NCBI GenBank assembly: GCA_002163155.1
Contig: MAAO01000005.1
Location: 62,001-126,000 of the forward strand
Length of the DNA stretch: 64,000 bases
Source: Halobacteriovorax marinus
Lineage (GTDB): Bacteria; Bdellovibrionota; Bacteriovoracia; Bacteriovoracales; Bacteriovoracaceae
Direction of reading: 5' to 3'
Made by a program: the position numbers and the translations under genes. Below are positions 8,760-17,660 of the stretch, piece by piece (within the stretch, counting starts at the first letter, position 1; every line of letters starts with the position of its first letter). The notes beneath the pieces were generated by a model, which saw nothing but the letters and a program-made list of their open reading frames with translations, was not told the origin of the DNA and searched no databases.

Positions 8760-9637
8760 TTTTTGAGACTTCCTGAGACCTGTTCACCTTTATGGTAATT
8801 TCGATACAGGTCTCCATCAACTGAAGGAAATGTTAAAACAGGCACTATAACCTCTTCACCAATATCATCTCCCATATCCAACTTCATACAGAGTACAAAA
8901 TAATAAAAAGATACACCCTGTTTATCAAAGGCCTTTATATAAGTATAAATTGTATCTCCAGAATGGTCTTGGCTTTTGAAAGTTTCGTCAGGAGCATCCA
9001 TAGTAGATTCAATGTAGTTGTCATACAAAGGATACTTATCAATTGGAATGTCTGCATCTGAGAGAAGGTCAATATGATTAGCTAGCAGCTCAGATTTTTT
9101 TTGCTCGATGCCCTGAAGTTCGGCATGATCAACTTCAATCTCACCTTCATCCGCAGTCAAACTGAAATGATCTTGTAGATCTACTTCTTCACCTATTCGA
9201 AACTCTTCCATTAAGTACTTACTTCTAGTAATTGTAGAAAGCAGTACATAGCCTGGGTAGGTATCAAAGATTGTACAAAGTATAATGACATAGAAAGGAT
9301 CATTTTTTTCTATTTCTACTTTTTTAATAAAAGAATAAATTTCTTCTTTTATTCCATTCTCATGGCACCAAATTTCATCAGGATCAGTCATAGACTTCTC
9401 CATGATAGTCACATCAGAGAGATAGTTTAAACACTCTTCCGACTCAACAGCATATTTCTTTCGTAATATCTTTTCAATTGATTCAAAGTGACTCGTAATG
9501 GGTTTAAAAAAAGTTTCAATACATTTTTCACCACAGAAAGATCGAGTTGATCCAGATTCAACAAAGAGTAAGTCTTCCAACTTCGAAACTGGCTTCTTGC
9601 ATTCGTAGCAAAAATAAAAATCTTTTTTAAATGACAT
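8756..9637 (-). CDS. Hypothetical protein with N-terminal zinc-ribbon-like Cys motifs
   Basis: A 293-residue soluble acidic protein without a signal peptide. The N-terminus has CYEC (about residues 10-13) and FCGEKC (about 34-39), a CxxC plus CxxxC pattern that resembles a small zinc-binding MYM/TRASH-like module. The rest is rich in Asp and Glu and contains no motif I can name. It begins 8 bases below the stop-proximal end of the barrel gene upstream (9646-10569), so the two are probably co-transcribed. Its function is unknown. Confidence 0.7.
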   Translation of the reverse strand: MSFKKDFYFCYECKKPVSKLEDLLFVESGSTRSFCGEKCIETFFKPITSHFESIEKILRKKYAVESEECLNYLSDVTIMEKSMTDPDEIWCHENGIKEEIYSFIKKVEIEKNDPFYVIILCTIFDTYPGYVLLSTITRSKYLMEEFRIGEEVDLQDHFSLTADEGEIEVDHAELQGIEQKKSELLANHIDLLSDADIPIDKYPLYDNYIESTMDAPDETFKSQDHSGDTIYTYIKAFDKQGVSFYYFVLCMKLDMGDDIGEEVIVPVLTFPSVDGDLYRNYHKGEQVSGSLKN

Positions 9638-9645
9638 AGAAGCTC

Positions 9646-10569
9646 CTAAATAGACAGCCTGATTCCTGCAAATAAAGAATTTCCATAAGCACCGGGAACA
9701 TTCCAGAGTTTAGCACCTAATAGTGTATCTACATCTCTAGCTCTTCTGGTTCTAAAAACTCCCCCAATCTCTAAAGATACTGATCTGGAGAGACCTAGTA
9801 ACGCCGAAGGCCTTAAATATGAAAACTGAGTACTTTCCGTTAAACGATTAGCACGATCTAGATTTGAATCACTATCAATCTTCACCATACCTGCTTCAAG
9901 GACAAAACTAATGTCTCCTGACACCATCCAACCTAAAGATGTTTTCAATATACCAATATTTCCAATCGCAGTTTCTGATTCGGACTCAGGAGTTCCTGTT
10001 AAGTGATACTCATAACCAAGTGCCAGAGCAAAAATGTAAAACCTCTTAGAAGTTTCAATTCCTATTATTTTATCTGTTCTAGTACTGGCAACACTGTCGC
10101 TACCCTTCCAAACTCCACCAGCAAAAAGATCAACAGTGGACATCTCTTGTGCTTTACCAAAGCGTAGCCAATTAAAACCTAGAATGACTTTAGGTCTTCC
10201 CTGTTCGTAATCACCAGAAGTTTCAGAACTATTTAAAGTGGCGTTTGCCATCCAATAAGAAACATCTAAGTAGAGGTTATAATCTGTTTGAAAATGTCCT
10301 ACAAAGGAAACCTTACTTAAGTCACCATCATCAGTTTGAGCGCTAACTTGCTGCTGCTCATAAAGAGTAGAAAGTTCAAAATTTCCACCACCACCAGAAT
10401 TATTGGAACTGGCTTTTTGAGCAGGGGCCTTTCTTATAATGGCCGGTTGGTTTCTATTAGGTGCTGCTCTTCTGGAAGACTTAACATCTTCGACTTCAGA
10501 GTAGTCAACAAGAGCAAAACATTGAAATGATATTGATAGGGTAAATAAAGATGCTAATATTTTGAGCAT
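9646..10569 (-). CDS. Predicted outer-membrane beta-barrel protein
   Basis: A 307-residue protein with a signal peptide (hydrophobic residues 3-17, cleavage near CFA-LV). A Ser/Asn/Gly-rich stretch (about 32-65) precedes a series of alternating hydrophobic strands with aromatic girdles, and it ends in a short strand (GIRLSI), consistent with an outer-membrane barrel. The exact family is not recognised. It is probably transcribed with 8756-9637. Confidence 0.7.
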   Translation of the reverse strand: MLKILASLFTLSISFQCFALVDYSEVEDVKSSRRAAPNRNQPAIIRKAPAQKASSNNSGGGGNFELSTLYEQQQVSAQTDDGDLSKVSFVGHFQTDYNLYLDVSYWMANATLNSSETSGDYEQGRPKVILGFNWLRFGKAQEMSTVDLFAGGVWKGSDSVASTRTDKIIGIETSKRFYIFALALGYEYHLTGTPESESETAIGNIGILKTSLGWMVSGDISFVLEAGMVKIDSDSNLDRANRLTESTQFSYLRPSALLGLSRSVSLEIGGVFRTRRARDVDTLLGAKLWNVPGAYGNSLFAGIRLSI

Positions 10570-10809
10570 TACTTCTTCCTTGATTCTAAAAAATACAGAC
10601 TCCTCTTGAGTCCATAGATATTTTACACATATTTAGCTAGGCCTTTCAACTAATTGTGCTAAATCTGACTATTTTTCACACTTAATTAAATATTTTATTT
10701 ATAAGTCCCTGTAATTTCGACAATTTGATTGGTCAGAAAATCTTACCCGCTAAAGCTACGGGCCAGAATTGAATAAGATCAATATGAGGATTGTTAACAG
10801 GAGACTTAA

Positions 10810-11115
10810 TTGAACAATTTAACCCAAAGAAAATCACCATCAATGAATTCCCTTATCGAAATGGCAACCCATGGACACTACCCCATCTTAGAAAATGAGT
10901 GGATCAATACTATCATTGCAAAAGGTAAGAGATTAAGTGAATCCGATAAGAAGAAGGCTCAAAAAATACTTAAACGAGTATCAGAACATAGATCATTGGA
11001 ACGACAGAAAACTGTTATTTTTTCAATGAGTGAAAAAGAGAGATCTCTCTTTATAAAAGCTTTTATGAACTTAGTAGAAGGGAGAATACTGGATGAAAAG
11101 CCTCACCTTCATTAA
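10810..11115 (+). CDS. Small hypothetical protein, TTG start
   Basis: A 101-residue basic, soluble, helical protein rich in Lys, Arg and Ser. The TTG at 10810 is preferred because GGAG lies 6-7 bases upstream and the first in-frame ATG is 11 codons in without a good ribosome binding site. No domain is recognised. Its last 23 bases overlap the start of the next gene, so the pair (and probably the coiled-coil gene after it) forms one operon. Confidence 0.65.
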   Translation: MNNLTQRKSPSMNSLIEMATHGHYPILENEWINTIIAKGKRLSESDKKKAQKILKRVSEHRSLERQKTVIFSMSEKERSLFIKAFMNLVEGRILDEKPHLH

Positions 11116-11413
11116 GAAGTTATCTCTAATTACATTCTTATCTATGAATTTTATCAATATTGCTAAGGCTGAATATAGAGTGTTTCAATACTATGTAAAA
11201 TCTAGACTGAAACTACCAACTGATCAAAGAGGCTACCTAGTAACCTCAACATTAGACCCTGTTAGCTATTTGAGCTATCATGGAGGTAACACCTCTTTAA
11301 AAGTCGATCTATTAAGATCTTGGACATGTAAAGGTCACACAGGAAATTACCAAGAACTTTGTCGTGGTCCTGAAGAAAATGCTGGAGTATTTGCTCAAAA
11401 TGAAAGTAACTGA
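11093..11413 (+). CDS. Small exported hypothetical protein
   Basis: A 106-residue protein with a clear signal peptide (KKLSLITFLSMNFINIAKA, cleavage before EYRVFQYY). The mature part is about 80 residues, contains two cysteines and the phrase STLDPVSYLSYHGG, and is probably a periplasmic domain. I recall similar exported hypotheticals in Bdellovibrio-type genomes but cannot name a family. The gene starts inside the previous ORF (23-base overlap) and ends 14 bases inside the next, which suggests strict co-translation. Confidence 0.75.
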   Translation: MKSLTFIKKLSLITFLSMNFINIAKAEYRVFQYYVKSRLKLPTDQRGYLVTSTLDPVSYLSYHGGNTSLKVDLLRSWTCKGHTGNYQELCRGPEENAGVFAQNESN

Positions 11414-12572
11414 TGATTTAACGTCTAAAAATTATCTTATAAAACTTAATGATGCTCAAGCGGATCTTGTTGTGGCCAAAGAACAAGAGATTGAGAACTT
11501 AGATAAATTCTACGATTTAAAAAAAGCTGACACTAAATTAACAGGCGATATTGATCTCATCAATATCAAAGATCGCCATCAAAACGATATAAGCGAACAA
11601 ATCCTCTCGAAACAACAAAGGCTTGATTCAATAAAGTCTAATTTTGCTAATGAGCAGACAAAGCTTGAGAAGGAAAAAAAGCTTCTTACCGACTCTCATC
11701 AAGAAAAAATACACGATATTAATAATATTTATGATTATAAGTATAGAGACTCATATGATATTGCCAACACTAAAGCTAAAGATATCAATTTAGAGACAAC
11801 AGAAACTATTCATAAATTACAAGATGAGTCTGACAGAATTATTCTAGATTTAAACTTTAAAAGTAAAATCCACTCTGATGTTAAAGAAAGAGAAAATAAT
11901 AAGAAAATTTCGGCGCAAGAGCAGCAACATGTAAAAATGGCCAAGAGAACAGATGACAGTTATGAAAGAAAGGTTGCAGCTGCTGTTATAGATCATGAAA
12001 ATAAACTTTCAGATCAAAATCATAAGCAATTAGTTGAAAGAAATGAAAGACATAAATTTCACAATTTTGAAATGAAAGCAAAAGAAGAGCATCACAAAGA
12101 GCTTCTTCTACAAGAAGATAAGAGTTTCAAGCAAAAATATAATTTAATGGCCAAGAGTCATCAATCAATACTAGATAGAGTTAAAGAGAGATTTAATAAT
12201 CAAGTCAATTCTATTGTTAAAAATCAAATGAAGTACAAGAAAAATATTTCAGAAAAAGCAGGAGATGATTTTTATAAAGTCTCTTCTATCAATCCTTCAA
12301 TTAAAGAAGGTATTACGGATTATGAAGTTTCAATAAAAGTTCCTGAGCATGAAAAAGAAAATGTTAGACTTACTGCTCATGGAAGGAAAGTCACAGTTTC
12401 CTTAACTCGAAGATTTCAAGATGAACTAACGAGTGAAGATGGTTCAACTAGCAAGTCAAAAAGAAGTGAAATCTTCACTAAGAAAATGGAAACATCTCAA
12501 ATTCTAAACCCTAGACAAATTACTCAAAGTTACCATGAAGGAATTCTTACCTTCAAAGTAGCGAAGCTCTAA
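11400..12572 (+). CDS. Long coiled-coil protein with C-terminal Hsp20/alpha-crystallin-like domain
   Basis: The ORF is open from 11364, but the ATG at 11400 fits better: GGAG stands about 12 bases upstream and it gives only a 14-base overlap with the previous gene. The product is about 390 residues. Residues about 1-300 are heavily charged helix (Lys/Glu/Asp/Gln/His) with heptad character. The last 85 residues resemble a small heat-shock domain: YEVSIKVPEHEKENVRL, then RKVTVSLTRRF, then SYHEGILTFKVAKL, which matches the closing GxLxxxxxK strand of Hsp20. No signal peptide is seen at this start. It may be a scaffold or holdase acting with the exported protein encoded just upstream; that role is inferred. 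Confidence 0.75.
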   Translation: MKVTDDLTSKNYLIKLNDAQADLVVAKEQEIENLDKFYDLKKADTKLTGDIDLINIKDRHQNDISEQILSKQQRLDSIKSNFANEQTKLEKEKKLLTDSHQEKIHDINNIYDYKYRDSYDIANTKAKDINLETTETIHKLQDESDRIILDLNFKSKIHSDVKERENNKKISAQEQQHVKMAKRTDDSYERKVAAAVIDHENKLSDQNHKQLVERNERHKFHNFEMKAKEEHHKELLLQEDKSFKQKYNLMAKSHQSILDRVKERFNNQVNSIVKNQMKYKKNISEKAGDDFYKVSSINPSIKEGITDYEVSIKVPEHEKENVRLTAHGRKVTVSLTRRFQDELTSEDGSTSKSKRSEIFTKKMETSQILNPRQITQSYHEGILTFKVAKL

Positions 12573-13297
12573 CTGTCTTCGCTATTATCGTAATCAGAAA
12601 CGTAGAAATTTACTTTCTCAACCTTTAAAATACTTTTGAGCTCTTGCCCTAGAAATTTCATTCTAGTGGGGTGAAGAGTCACAAAAGCACTTAAAATTCG
12701 TTCATCACTATCAATATTAATAACTTCTTCACTAAGTTCATTAATATCGTTAACTTCAGTTAAAAGCATTTGCTTCACTTGTTGCTTTACTCTTCCGTGT
12801 GAGAGTATCTCAACATGATATGTCTTGTTATCCTTGTCCTGAATAATAAGGTTGTAGATTGGATTTAAAAGCTTTAAGACCACGAGAATGGTTAAAGTGA
12901 AGAGAATGGCCACAACTGGATAACCGGAACCAATAGTCATTCCAATTGCTGCAACAACCCAAATAGTAGCAGCAGTTGTCAGACCTATCACATGACCTCG
13001 ACTCTGAATAATTGCCCCTGCACCAAGAAAACCAATTCCTGTCACGATTTGTGCTGCAATACGGTTAGGATCGGCCATGGAATTATCAGGAATATTTATG
13101 AAAGAAATGGCAGTATATAAAGTAGCGCCAAGGCAAATGAGGATATTTGTTTTAATACCAGCAGACTTCATTTTCCTTTCTCGGTCAATACCTACAAGGC
13201 CTCCGAGAATTAACGCAGTGATGATTTCAATCCCCATGCCCAAATAAAAATTCACTGGCCCAATTAATTCTAAATCTATCATTCCTGGTGTTTTCAT
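12569..13297 (-). CDS. mgtC: MgtC/SapB family membrane protein
   Basis: A 242-residue protein. The N-terminal 140 residues have the MgtC pattern of five helices with GGLVGIDRERK, GIKTNILICLGA, and GIGFLGAGAIIQ followed by GLTTAATIW. The C-terminal 90 residues form a soluble ACT-like domain. MgtC proteins help cells survive low magnesium and modulate the F-type ATP synthase; transport itself is not established. The stop overlaps the convergent coiled-coil gene by 4 bases. Confidence 0.9.
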   Translation of the reverse strand: MKTPGMIDLELIGPVNFYLGMGIEIITALILGGLVGIDRERKMKSAGIKTNILICLGATLYTAISFINIPDNSMADPNRIAAQIVTGIGFLGAGAIIQSRGHVIGLTTAATIWVVAAIGMTIGSGYPVVAILFTLTILVVLKLLNPIYNLIIQDKDNKTYHVEILSHGRVKQQVKQMLLTEVNDINELSEEVINIDSDERILSAFVTLHPTRMKFLGQELKSILKVEKVNFYVSDYDNSEDS

Positions 13298-13354
13298 TTT
13301 TAAACCTTTTCTTTAAAATATAATAGGTTATTATTATTCCTGAGAACTTTGATT

Positions 13355-14455
13355 ATGAAAAGACCTAACCTTGTTCATTTTTTAGCCATTAAAACTGACG
13401 ACTATATTGCAGTACGGGCTTCCTGCACCATGAAAGAATGGAAAGGTCCAGGATCAGTTGATTTATCACTCATTACTCCAAAATTTCCTATTCAAGAATT
13501 TAGATTGCTCAAATCTAGTCAATTTGGATTGAAACTCATTGGCCTCGATGAACAACAGAATGAAGTTTTTAAAAAGACATATGATTCTGATAGTTTTGGA
13601 AATTATTCATTTAAAATACCTCTCGATGACAAAACAAAGAAAATTAAAATTTTGCAGGCCTATGAAATAAAGAAAAGAAAAGGTCTTGAGCTTCACCTTG
13701 GCTCATTCATTCCCTTAGTCATAGAAAGCAACAAGAAGAAATTAATTATCTGTGATTTTGATAAAACGCTAGTGGACACAAAATATTCTAGTACTAAAGA
13801 TGTCTATAATTCACTGACAAAGCCAATGTCATCTTTTCCAACAGTAAAAAATAGCGTCTCTATTATTCGCTCATATATTAGAAAAGATTTTCATCCATTT
13901 ATTCTCTCCGCCTCTCCACACTTCTATGAAGACTCCATGCGAGATTGGCTCTATCAGAATAAAATATTTACAGCAGGTATCTTTCTAAAAGATTATCGAA
14001 GAATTTTCTCACTATTTGAAGGCGAACTCACTCCAAAAGACTTAAAAATTCAAGGTCTATATAAACTCAATCACTTATTGGATATTCTCATGATGACGGG
14101 AATCCCAGATGAATTGGTTCTTATGGGCGATAATTTTGAATCTGATCCAGTGATATATTTAACATTGGCACAAGTTCTCTCAAAAGAAGTCGATCCTTGG
14201 AAACTTTGGAGAACTCTACAAGAAAATCCAGCTTTTCAGTTCAACAAGAAACAAAACAGTCAAGTACTCAGTAAGTTCTATCAGCTTGGTTCGATGATTA
14301 AGGCAAAAGCTAATAAAACTCAGGTCAAAATATATATTAGAAAGAAAACTGACGAACAAGAGTTAAATTTAACAACTGATTATAAGTTTTCGAAAAATTT
14401 AATTGAACTATATGATGGCAATACTTTAATGATCACTGGGCCAGAAGAAAACTAG
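13355..14455 (+). CDS. App1-like phosphatidate phosphatase (DUF2183, HAD-like)
   Basis: About 366 residues. An N-terminal beta domain is followed by a HAD-like core with DFDKT (about residues 134-138), the nucleophile and acid Asp pair of a DxDxT phosphatase. SASPHF follows at the motif II position, and GDNFESDP matches the downstream acidic motif. This order is characteristic of App1/DUF2183 proteins; yeast App1 is a Mg-dependent phosphatidate phosphatase. The frame also allows a TTG two codons earlier (13349), but the ATG at 13355 is the simpler choice. The gene runs convergently into the small membrane gene at 14433, overlapping it by 23 bases. Confidence 0.8.
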   Translation: MKRPNLVHFLAIKTDDYIAVRASCTMKEWKGPGSVDLSLITPKFPIQEFRLLKSSQFGLKLIGLDEQQNEVFKKTYDSDSFGNYSFKIPLDDKTKKIKILQAYEIKKRKGLELHLGSFIPLVIESNKKKLIICDFDKTLVDTKYSSTKDVYNSLTKPMSSFPTVKNSVSIIRSYIRKDFHPFILSASPHFYEDSMRDWLYQNKIFTAGIFLKDYRRIFSLFEGELTPKDLKIQGLYKLNHLLDILMMTGIPDELVLMGDNFESDPVIYLTLAQVLSKEVDPWKLWRTLQENPAFQFNKKQNSQVLSKFYQLGSMIKAKANKTQVKIYIRKKTDEQELNLTTDYKFSKNLIELYDGNTLMITGPEEN

Positions 14456-14657
14456 GTGCAGTAAAAACTATATAACCTATGCTGAAGAATAATCCAGTCC
14501 TATGGAAACCACGCCCATTGGACATTTTTGATGTAATAGGAAGCCTTTCAAAATTAAAGCCTACAACTTCCAAGTACAGTCTAAATACAGCTAAGCAGAG
14601 AAAAACTATTTGCATAGTGTGATTGCTTGGATCGTTAAAAACAGTTAAAATATCCAT
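14433..14657 (-). CDS. Small two-helix membrane protein, hypothetical
   Basis: A 74-residue protein with two hydrophobic stretches (about 15-33 and 53-73) around a basic loop (RLPITSKMSNGRGFHR). It is divergent from the C45-like gene, whose ATG is only 20 bases away, and overlaps the preceding App1-like gene by 23 bases. The composition is that of a real small inner-membrane protein, but no family is recognised and the overlap leaves some doubt. Confidence 0.5.
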   Translation of the reverse strand: MDILTVFNDPSNHTMQIVFLCLAVFRLYLEVVGFNFERLPITSKMSNGRGFHRTGLFFSIGYIVFTAPSFLLAQ

Positions 14658-14676
14658 TTAATACTCCAGGACATAG

Positions 14677-16293
14677 ATGGAAGAACCTAAACTTATTAAT
14701 CTCATCGGCGACCCAAGTGAAAGCTTTTACCAATTGGGTCTAAAAGACCGTGAAGGGCATACTTTGCTTCTTGAGCACATGAAAACTGTTCTCTCACTAG
14801 GCATCCCTAAAGTTGACAAAATTCTTCAAGAGTTAGCAGGGTCTTTCTTTAGCGGACAATTGGAGCAAAAAACATTTTTTAAAAAATGGCTTGAAAATTA
14901 CTCATCAGGTCTCGACATCTCTTCCAAAGAGTTAATTTTCGCACTATTGTTACCTGAATTAAGTTCATGCCTTAGCAAGTGGTTACCCTCTGTTAGTAGT
15001 TCCATGCTTGGTTGTTCTTCCTTCTTTTTTTGGGACGACAAAGAAGAAGCACCAGTTCATGGTAGAGTTCTAGATTTTCCACTTGTAAAAACCTTTGATT
15101 CTGGAGAGAGAACTATTCTCTATGATTTTCCAGGTCTTCCCAAAGTTTATAGTTTTGGTTCAATTGGTTTTCCCTTTCCAAGTATCACCTCAATGAATGA
15201 GTATGGTGTAACATTAGCGCTTCATCAGAAATTTACAGATATATTAAACATTCATGGAAGATCAGTTTTTGATATTGGTAATCAACTCATTTTTGAATCA
15301 AAAGATTTAGAGTCGGCCCTCAATATATTACAAAACACGACCTCCTTTACGACTTGGTGTTTTAATATGACATTTCCAGATGGCACTTGGTTAAGTGCAG
15401 ACCTCATGGGAGATAAACTCGTCTACAGGACTGGAGTTATAACAAAAGGGGAAATTACTTATTTCAACAATGATATAATAAGTGAGTCCTACAAAACGGA
15501 AGACTACTTTCCTTACGCCATTGGTCCTCATAATAAAATGAGAACATATAGCGCCCAAGAAAAAATAAGAAAACTTTTAAAGAAAAAACAACTTACAGAT
15601 TTAGATGTCTTAAAATCTATGGGAACTCCAAATAAGTCTAATCTAAAAAATGATGAAGTTTGGAATCTTGACACTCTAACTCCCAGCTCAGTTCATATAG
15701 TGACCATGATGCCTACAAAAGGTAGGGCCTTATCAATTGCAGGAAATGCTCCCAAACTATTTATGGGAAAATTTCATATTCACAAAAACATTTGGGACAA
15801 TTGTACTATTGAAGAAAAATCTGCAAAGTCTTCTAACATCCCTATTCAATTTCAAACAGGCCTGAGACATTATGCGCTAGCTCAAGTGGCCTTTGATCAT
15901 AAAGATATAGTCTTAGCCTACCATCATATACAAATGTCACACGACGAACTTAAGGGCACAAAGTGGGAAGCGATTAGCCAATTCTTCTTTCTAGTTTTTC
16001 AATTTATGAAAGAGAGTCATAGCAAAATCAGATCAAGTCTGCTCGAAGAGTTTCAAGTCTTGCTACCAGATTTACCGCCAGTGCTCAAAGATCATGCTTG
16101 GCTATTTATTGCTAGGTTAGAAAGAATTTTACATAAGAGTACAAGAGTCACAACTAAAGACATTCAGCACCCAGCGCTCAAGAAAGTCTTTGAAATGGAA
16201 ATGAAAATACCTAATGTACTCTTGCATAAGGCGACAACTCTCCTTATGACTCCAAGGCTAGATCTAGTAGAAGTGATCTATCCTTTATCTTAG
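14677..16293 (+). CDS. C45-type Ntn-hydrolase/acyltransferase-like protein
   Basis: A 538-residue protein. After a helical N-terminal part, GCSSFFFW places a candidate nucleophile Cys at about residue 113. HGRVLDFP follows, like the G-R-N-x-D segment after the catalytic Cys in the isopenicillin N acyltransferase/carcinine hydrolase (peptidase C45) family. Further family-like segments are SITSMNEYGVTLALHQ and the middle region up to about 400. The C-terminal 140 residues are an extra helical part not typical of the core family. In family members autocleavage before the Cys frees an N-terminal nucleophile; whether that happens here is unknown. No signal peptide is seen. Substrate unknown, probably an amide or acyl-amino compound. 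Confidence 0.72.
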   Translation: MEEPKLINLIGDPSESFYQLGLKDREGHTLLLEHMKTVLSLGIPKVDKILQELAGSFFSGQLEQKTFFKKWLENYSSGLDISSKELIFALLLPELSSCLSKWLPSVSSSMLGCSSFFFWDDKEEAPVHGRVLDFPLVKTFDSGERTILYDFPGLPKVYSFGSIGFPFPSITSMNEYGVTLALHQKFTDILNIHGRSVFDIGNQLIFESKDLESALNILQNTTSFTTWCFNMTFPDGTWLSADLMGDKLVYRTGVITKGEITYFNNDIISESYKTEDYFPYAIGPHNKMRTYSAQEKIRKLLKKKQLTDLDVLKSMGTPNKSNLKNDEVWNLDTLTPSSVHIVTMMPTKGRALSIAGNAPKLFMGKFHIHKNIWDNCTIEEKSAKSSNIPIQFQTGLRHYALAQVAFDHKDIVLAYHHIQMSHDELKGTKWEAISQFFFLVFQFMKESHSKIRSSLLEEFQVLLPDLPPVLKDHAWLFIARLERILHKSTRVTTKDIQHPALKKVFEMEMKIPNVLLHKATTLLMTPRLDLVEVIYPLS

Positions 16294-17165
16294 ATATAAT
16301 CTTTAGCGATTTTAATATAAATGACTCCATGGCCACTGGAAAAAGGGATCACAAAAATTGGCCCCTTAGCTTGATCTAACTTTTCACAACGCTCAACTGA
16401 AGGAATCGCCATATTTAGTTCGACCCCTTGATCTGCTAGAATTCTCTTTACTCTTCCATAGATCATATTTGCCATTGAACTCGCAAAATCTTCTTCTTCA
16501 CTAGAAATTTCAGAAACTTTTTCACCAACTACGACTGCATAGATATTAAGAAAACTTTTCTTTGGAAAAGATATAAAAAGAGATCCTGTAAAAAACTCTG
16601 ATTTGATAAGAACTTTTCCTCGAATACTTATTTCAGGGTAGTCCTCCATAGAACTAAGTAGACATGGCTTTTGAACTTTTAATTCTTCTGGAACCATTTC
16701 TTCTAAGACTTCTTTAGTAGAGCGTATAAGAACTTGTACAAATTCTTTGTCTAAAGAATCGACATTGGCGTTGAGAGCGGATATAGGTAACGCCACATTG
16801 GTAATAATTTCATTTAATATATGAATTGGTAATGGCATTGAATAGGTTGAAATTATCTCTAGTAATTCAATTGGAATATCTATTTTTTTTAAATCTTGAA
16901 AATCATTAATACAAAAGATTATCTGGTTTGGTTTAGTCTGATCAGGATTAGTGAACAAACGTAAAATAAATTCTATATTCTTTATCTCAAAACTATTTTC
17001 AAAAATAACTAAAGAATAATCATATTCTAAAATTTTCTTAACAACACTTGCTCTCTCTGAACAAATTTCACAATCAATTTTCTTAGAAAGCATAAGTGCT
17101 TTCTTTAACTCTCCTGCCCATAGAGAGTTTTGTGAAGCGATTAGAATTTTTCGAATAATTTTCAA
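16290..17165 (-). CDS. CheX-like protein with degenerate receiver-like N-terminus
   Basis: A 291-residue protein. Residues 1 to about 115 have the alternating pattern of a response-regulator receiver domain but lack the acidic pocket (ILIASQ at the first strand, IFENS where the phospho-Asp should be). Residues about 140-291 match CheX/CheC-type chemotaxis phosphatases. The family motif D/S-x3-E-x2-N-x3-G reads DFASSMANMIYG here, so the catalytic Glu is replaced by Ser while the Asn is kept. The protein may therefore bind a receiver without dephosphorylating it. It overlaps the convergent C45-like gene by 4 bases, and the coiled-coil gene at 17176-17631 lies 10 bases upstream on the same strand. 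Confidence 0.72.
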   Translation of the reverse strand: MKIIRKILIASQNSLWAGELKKALMLSKKIDCEICSERASVVKKILEYDYSLVIFENSFEIKNIEFILRLFTNPDQTKPNQIIFCINDFQDLKKIDIPIELLEIISTYSMPLPIHILNEIITNVALPISALNANVDSLDKEFVQVLIRSTKEVLEEMVPEELKVQKPCLLSSMEDYPEISIRGKVLIKSEFFTGSLFISFPKKSFLNIYAVVVGEKVSEISSEEEDFASSMANMIYGRVKRILADQGVELNMAIPSVERCEKLDQAKGPIFVIPFSSGHGVIYIKIAKDYI

Positions 17166-17175
17166 ATATAACTCT

Positions 17176-17631
17176 CTAAGTTTTAATGGGAGAACCTACA
17201 GACTTTAATTGTTCATCGATTTCTTTTAATGAGTCCTGTAGAACCTTTAACTTTTTATCGGTTTCTTCTTTGTATAGATTAAATTTCTCAATTATTTTTT
17301 CTACTTTCTCAACATCAATGAATTCTACTTTCTTCTTTAAATTCGGAACTTGGTTACTTTTTAAATCTTCAACATCAACAAGGATTTGTTTTTGTTTCTG
17401 AGTTAAATCATCTACCTTCTTTTTAAGATCTTTATCTTTCCCTGAGTTATCTACATTTTGCTTTAATTCTCTTAGCATTGTATTCATTTGTACAAGGTGT
17501 TTCTCTAGGGATTCAATTCTTTCTAGTTTATTTTTACCAGAGTTATCCCCCAGTTTAAAAGTACCAAGAGCTGTCTGCCCATGAGAATGAGAAAAGAAAA
17601 GAAATGCTGCAACTAAAATTATTTTTTTCAT
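17176..17631 (-). CDS. Exported coiled-coil protein
   Basis: A 151-residue protein with a signal peptide (residues 1-18, cleavage near SHG-QT). The mature part is almost entirely charged helix with heptads of Leu, Val and Ile (about 35-145), so it is probably an elongated periplasmic coiled coil. No family can be named. It lies in a same-strand run from 18448 down to 16290 with short gaps, probably one transcription unit. Confidence 0.7.
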   Translation of the reverse strand: MKKIILVAAFLFFSHSHGQTALGTFKLGDNSGKNKLERIESLEKHLVQMNTMLRELKQNVDNSGKDKDLKKKVDDLTQKQKQILVDVEDLKSNQVPNLKKKVEFIDVEKVEKIIEKFNLYKEETDKKLKVLQDSLKEIDEQLKSVGSPIKT

Positions 17632-17660
17632 TCCCCATTTTACAACGTTACGGAGTGAAA

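Noticed and set aside
9646..10569. Barrel protein as a named porin
   Set aside because: The strand pattern and signal peptide support a barrel, but no porin family motif is visible.
11364..11399. Longer start for the coiled-coil/Hsp20 protein
   Set aside because: It would lengthen the overlap with the exported protein gene to 50 bases and lacks a ribosome binding site. The ATG at 11400 is preferred.
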